Source: Bacteroidota bacterium (GTDB lineage: Bacteria; Bacteroidota; Bacteroidia; Flavobacteriales; Flavobacteriaceae). Taken from it: a stretch of 64,000 nucleotides of DNA. The stretch spans positions 121,822 through 185,821 of the forward strand of contig JAEWHE010000045.1 of NCBI GenBank assembly GCA_023387965.1, in the 5' to 3' direction. Of this stretch, positions 61,491-64,000 are shown piece after piece. The notes beneath the pieces were generated by a model. The model saw nothing but the letters and a program-made list of their open reading frames with translations, searched no databases and had not been told where the DNA came from. Each line of letters begins with the position of its first letter. Positions within the stretch are counted from its first letter, which is position 1. The position numbers and the translations under genes were made by a program.

Positions 61491-62221
61491 AAACCACGTC
61501 GTGTTTTGAATCTTTCAGAAATTTGCGTAAGTAAAAATGCAGCTTTTGTTCGGTCTTTTTCCTGAAGAATTTTGCCAAAATCATCTTGTTCAACAGCAAA
61601 ATATTTAAATTCTCCTACATGTTCTTCAGGAATTTGTAGTGAAGTAATGATATATTCTTCATCAAAAAGATTTTCTAAAAACACCAATGCAAGTTCTTTT
61701 CTTTCAACTTCCAATTCTTTTTTTAACATTTTGGTTCGCCCGGAAATTGCATTAATGATAAAATCGGTTGGCATTAAAATTATTCCAGGTCCTAAAAAAA
61801 GATTCGCCTCAGATGCCGTTTTTAAACGTCTTTCGGCTGGAGTATATCGTTTTGCGGGTTTGGATAAAATCCCCATTTCCACGGGATCTAGTTGTAGGTT
61901 GAAGATTACAACTTCCTCAATTTCTATCGGCTTCGATTCTAACTCAATCACTATTTTCCCAGAAAGTATTTCATCTTCCGAAATTATTTTTCTTTTGTAC
62001 CGATAAGTTTTTGAGGCAAAAACTAATAAGTCATCGGCTTTCGCCAAAATAGAAAACGCACCATCCACGCCAGAAACAGCATTTTGGTCGTTCACCAAAT
62101 TAATAATTTCAATTCCTGCTACTGGATTATTTTCGGATATAATTTTACCAGAAATCATTTTTTCCTGCGCAAACGAAATCGTCGCTACCCAGAAAATAAT
62201 TAATCCGATAATTTTATTCAT
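61487..62221 (-). CDS. Carboxypeptidase-regulatory-like domain protein, paralogue 2
   Basis: The 244-residue protein starts MNKIIGLIIFWVATISFAQ, a Sec signal. It has the beta-sandwich (KMISGKIISENNPVAGIEII...YRYKRKIISEDEILSGK) and the shared C-terminal domain (KPAKRYTPAERRLKTASEAN, SGRTKMLKKELEVERKELAL, FKYFAVEQDDF). ATG 62221 is chosen because the longer frame to 62278 puts 19 extra residues before the signal. It overlaps paralogue 1 by 8 bp and paralogue 3 by 4 bp. It is closest to paralogue 3. Confidence 0.8.
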   Translation of the reverse strand: MNKIIGLIIFWVATISFAQEKMISGKIISENNPVAGIEIINLVNDQNAVSGVDGAFSILAKADDLLVFASKTYRYKRKIISEDEILSGKIVIELESKPIEIEEVVIFNLQLDPVEMGILSKPAKRYTPAERRLKTASEANLFLGPGIILMPTDFIINAISGRTKMLKKELEVERKELALVFLENLFDEEYIITSLQIPEEHVGEFKYFAVEQDDFGKILQEKDRTKAAFLLTQISERFKTRRGL

Positions 62222-62939
62222 TTGCGTGAGCATCTTTATAAACAGCGGCCAATTTTGCCATCTCAATTTCGAGTTCAAGAGATTTTTCGGTTTCCAGAAG
62301 CGCTCTAATGTCTTCGTCCTCTACCGCAAAGTAACGAAAACCTTGAAGAAATTGTTTCTTTATTCTAAAATTTTCAAGTAAATAATCGTCAGGAAAATAG
62401 GCCTCTAACTTAGCCAAAGCTTTTTCCCGATGCTCAACCGCTAATTCCTTTTTCATTTCCTTAGTTCGTCCGGAAACCGCGTTTATTATTGCATCATTGC
62501 TCACCATAATGCCTTGCTCTAAGCGAACCGGAGTCGCTCCAGTACGTAATTTTCGCTCAGCCGGCGAATATTGCCTCACATCGGAACCGGTGCCATAAGT
62601 TAAAGAATTATTTTCCACCAAAACTTCCTCGAGCTGGGTAACTTTTGGGGTCAAATTAACTGTAATTTTTCCGGCTTGGTATTCGGTTACAGTCAAGGTT
62701 TTACGAGCGATTTCGATATTAGCACCCGAAAAAACAAAGACATCATTAGGTTTCGCCAATACCGAAAATTCTCCCTTGGCGTTCGATTTGATTGTGGTAG
62801 CGTTCGACAATGAAAAAATCTCAATACCTTCCGCAGAATAGGCGCCAGCCACCACAATACCGGTTATTTTTTTTTCTTGATATTGCGCTGAAAGACTAAA
62901 ACTTAACGCAAAAAATAATATGGTGTAGAATTTTTTCAT
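62214..62939 (-). CDS. Carboxypeptidase-regulatory-like domain protein, paralogue 1
   Basis: The 241-residue protein has a Sec signal (MKKFYTILFFALSFSLSAQ), the beta-sandwich (KKITGIVVAGAYSAEGIEIF, GKITVNLTPKVTQLEEVLV) and the C-terminal domain (VRQYSPAERKLRTGATPVRL, SGRTKEMKKELAVEHREKAL, FRYFAVEDEDIRALLETEK). The sandwich resembles the start of TonB-dependent receptors, but there is no barrel. First of three overlapping paralogous genes, divergent from pepE. It is the most diverged of the three. Confidence 0.8.
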   Translation of the reverse strand: MKKFYTILFFALSFSLSAQYQEKKITGIVVAGAYSAEGIEIFSLSNATTIKSNAKGEFSVLAKPNDVFVFSGANIEIARKTLTVTEYQAGKITVNLTPKVTQLEEVLVENNSLTYGTGSDVRQYSPAERKLRTGATPVRLEQGIMVSNDAIINAVSGRTKEMKKELAVEHREKALAKLEAYFPDDYLLENFRIKKQFLQGFRYFAVEDEDIRALLETEKSLELEIEMAKLAAVYKDAHANE

Positions 62940-63003
62940 AGCTGTAGATATTAATTATGTAAAAATATTTGGGAAACATCCAAATATATTGCCAAAGAGG
63001 TAA

Positions 63004-63011
63004 TAAATTTG
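63004..63011 (+). promoter_or_regulatory. -7 element of pepE
   Basis: TAAATTTG matches TAnnTTTG and ends 17 nt before ATG 63029, which supports the shorter pepE start over 62969. Confidence 0.5.
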
Positions 63012-63028
63012 TGTTAAACACTTTATTG

Positions 63029-63739
63029 ATGAAAAACCTGCTCATAGCTTCTACCTCCACTTTACACGGTGGAAATTATTTAGAATATCTCCTGCCAGAA
63101 ATTGAAAAACTTTTCAAAGACTGCGACACGATTTTATTTATTCCATTCGCAAGACCAGGCGGAATTTCTCATGACGAATACACCGAAATAGTTTCGGAAG
63201 CTTTTTCTAAAGTTAATAAAAAAATAGAAGGTTTACACGAATTTTCTGATAAAATTGAAGCAGTTGAAAAGGCTCAGGGAATTTTCGTTGGAGGGGGAAA
63301 CACTTTTGTACTTCTTGCGGAATTATATCATTTCAACTTAATGGATCCATTAAAAAATGTCATGGAGAACGGAACTCCGTATTTAGGAACAAGTGCCGGA
63401 AGTAACATTACCGGACTTTCAATTAAAACCACAAACGATATGCCAATCGTTTATCCACCGAGTTTCGAAGCGCTAAAAATTTTAAATTTCAACCTCAATC
63501 CGCATTATCTTGATCCACAACTTAATTCGAAACACATGGGCGAAACGCGGGAAACTAGAATAAGTGAGTTTCACAGCCAAAACGACGTCCATGTTCTCGG
63601 CCTTCGGGAAGGAAGTTGGCTACAAGTCCACAATAATGAAATAATTCTTAAAGGAAACTTAGCCGCCCGATTCTTCAAAAAAGCCGCTAATCCTAATGAA
63701 ATTCCTCCTGAAACCAATATCACTGATTTAATTTCTTAA
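63029..63739 (+). CDS. pepE: Dipeptidase E (peptidase S51)
   Basis: The 236-residue protein matches Salmonella PepE: KNLLIASTSTLHGGNYLEYL, the GIFVGGGNTF turn, the nucleophile Ser122 in GTSAGSN and His159 in NPHYLDPQ. PepE cleaves Asp-X dipeptides in the cytoplasm. ATG 63029 gives the normal length; the frame upstream to 62969 contains the promoter element. It is divergent from the three-paralogue cluster. Confidence 0.93.
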   Translation: MKNLLIASTSTLHGGNYLEYLLPEIEKLFKDCDTILFIPFARPGGISHDEYTEIVSEAFSKVNKKIEGLHEFSDKIEAVEKAQGIFVGGGNTFVLLAELYHFNLMDPLKNVMENGTPYLGTSAGSNITGLSIKTTNDMPIVYPPSFEALKILNFNLNPHYLDPQLNSKHMGETRETRISEFHSQNDVHVLGLREGSWLQVHNNEIILKGNLAARFFKKAANPNEIPPETNITDLIS

Positions 63740-63747
63740 TAATATTT

Positions 63748-63925
63748 GGGCGTGCCCCGCCGCGGCGGGTCGCCCCGAAGCTTCGGGATCGTTTCAAGTC
63801 CTCGCTCGTCGTGCCTCCTCTTCTGTGGGCTTTCTACTATAATTCCTCACGCAAGCAAGTGCTTGCCGGCTAGACTTTCTACATATTTCTGTGAGCTTTA
63901 CAGTTACGCTTCGCAGGAATTTTTA
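63748..63925. repeat. GC-rich palindromic region, degenerate relative of the repeat family (copy F)
   Basis: The stretch begins GGGCGTGCCCCGCC and contains two nearly adjoining 14-bp perfect palindromes, CCCGCCGCGGCGGG (63756-63769) and CCCGAAGCTTCGGG (63774-63787). Further on, GGGCTTTCTACTATAATT and CCTCACGCAA resemble copy A with its central stem removed, and GCAAGCAAGTGCTTGC is another palindrome. No gene is supported from 63740 to 64000, although a short spurious frame crosses the region. Confidence 0.6.
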
Positions 63926-64000
63926 TTCTTTTAATTAAACGTCATTCATTGTTGGGCAAAATGACGTCGCGAGCATTGCGAAAAACCTTGCGTTCTTTGC

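Noticed and set aside
63746..63934. Open reading frame of 62 codons at the right end
   Set aside because: It runs through the GC-rich palindromic repeat, has Ser/Arg/Pro-rich nonsense composition and no recognisable start context.

Overview
The window looks like a chromosomal segment of a gliding member of the Flavobacteriaceae, most likely Flavobacterium or a close relative. The reasons are the low GC content, the gliding and type IX secretion genes (gldK-L-M-N, gldB-gldC), Bacteroidetes-type promoters (TTG-N19-TAnnTTTG, a perfect match upstream of rpsO), the general lack of Shine-Dalgarno sites, and protein sequences that read like Flavobacterium orthologues throughout. It is almost entirely core genome. 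I see no transposase, phage, plasmid or CRISPR genes.

Layout. 0-8 kb: a truncated DUF2797 gene, a GH3-family protein, a tiny lipoprotein, a divergent diacylglycerol kinase / App1 phosphatase pair, an ABC-F ATPase, a DUF983 protein and an FAD oxidoreductase. 8-16.5 kb (minus strand): topA, an arginase-fold gene lacking half of its metal ligands, and the gldKLMN motor/secretion operon. 16.6-25.5 kb (mostly plus): rpsO, pnp and rpoD. A roughly 5 kb accessory block sits between pnp and rpoD. It holds a lipoprotein, an ECF sigma factor with a fused membrane-anchor/beta-barrel partner, a lipoprotein/barrel pair and a helix-turn-helix regulator. Its first part is bracketed by two terminators sharing 19 identical bases. 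25.6-28.3 kb: rpe, an M90 peptidase, tRNA-Arg and a YqeY gene.

28.4-44.5 kb is a complete division and cell wall (dcw) cluster on the minus strand: mraZ-rsmH-ftsL-ftsI-murE-mraY-murD-ftsW-murG-murC-ftsQ-ftsA-ftsZ. A 10-bp-periodic array of GTGGTA repeats lies upstream of mraZ and is a likely MraZ operator. 44.7-51.1 kb: an alpha/beta hydrolase, engB, gldC-gldB, nadE, an orphan NarL-type regulator, and a dnaG whose product has lost all four zinc ligands. 51.4-53.7 kb: a split ECF sigma / anti-sigma-like / outer-membrane barrel operon that parallels the fused version at 20.4 kb. 53.9-64 kb: a polyprenyl synthase, rlmN, an O-methyltransferase, PAP2, TatA, an M1 peptidase, a DUF6702 protein, three tandem paralogous carboxypeptidase-regulatory-like proteins and peptidase E.

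The most unusual material is non-coding. A family of long imperfect palindromes with conserved arms (TAGCCCCGATT...GCGGAAATCC and AGATTGTAGCGGAAAGCGGG) occurs about six times, once inside the dcw cluster. Short tandem repeats with unrelated sequences share a period of 14 bp. The pnp leader carries a hairpin with a 33-nt loop that contains no G.
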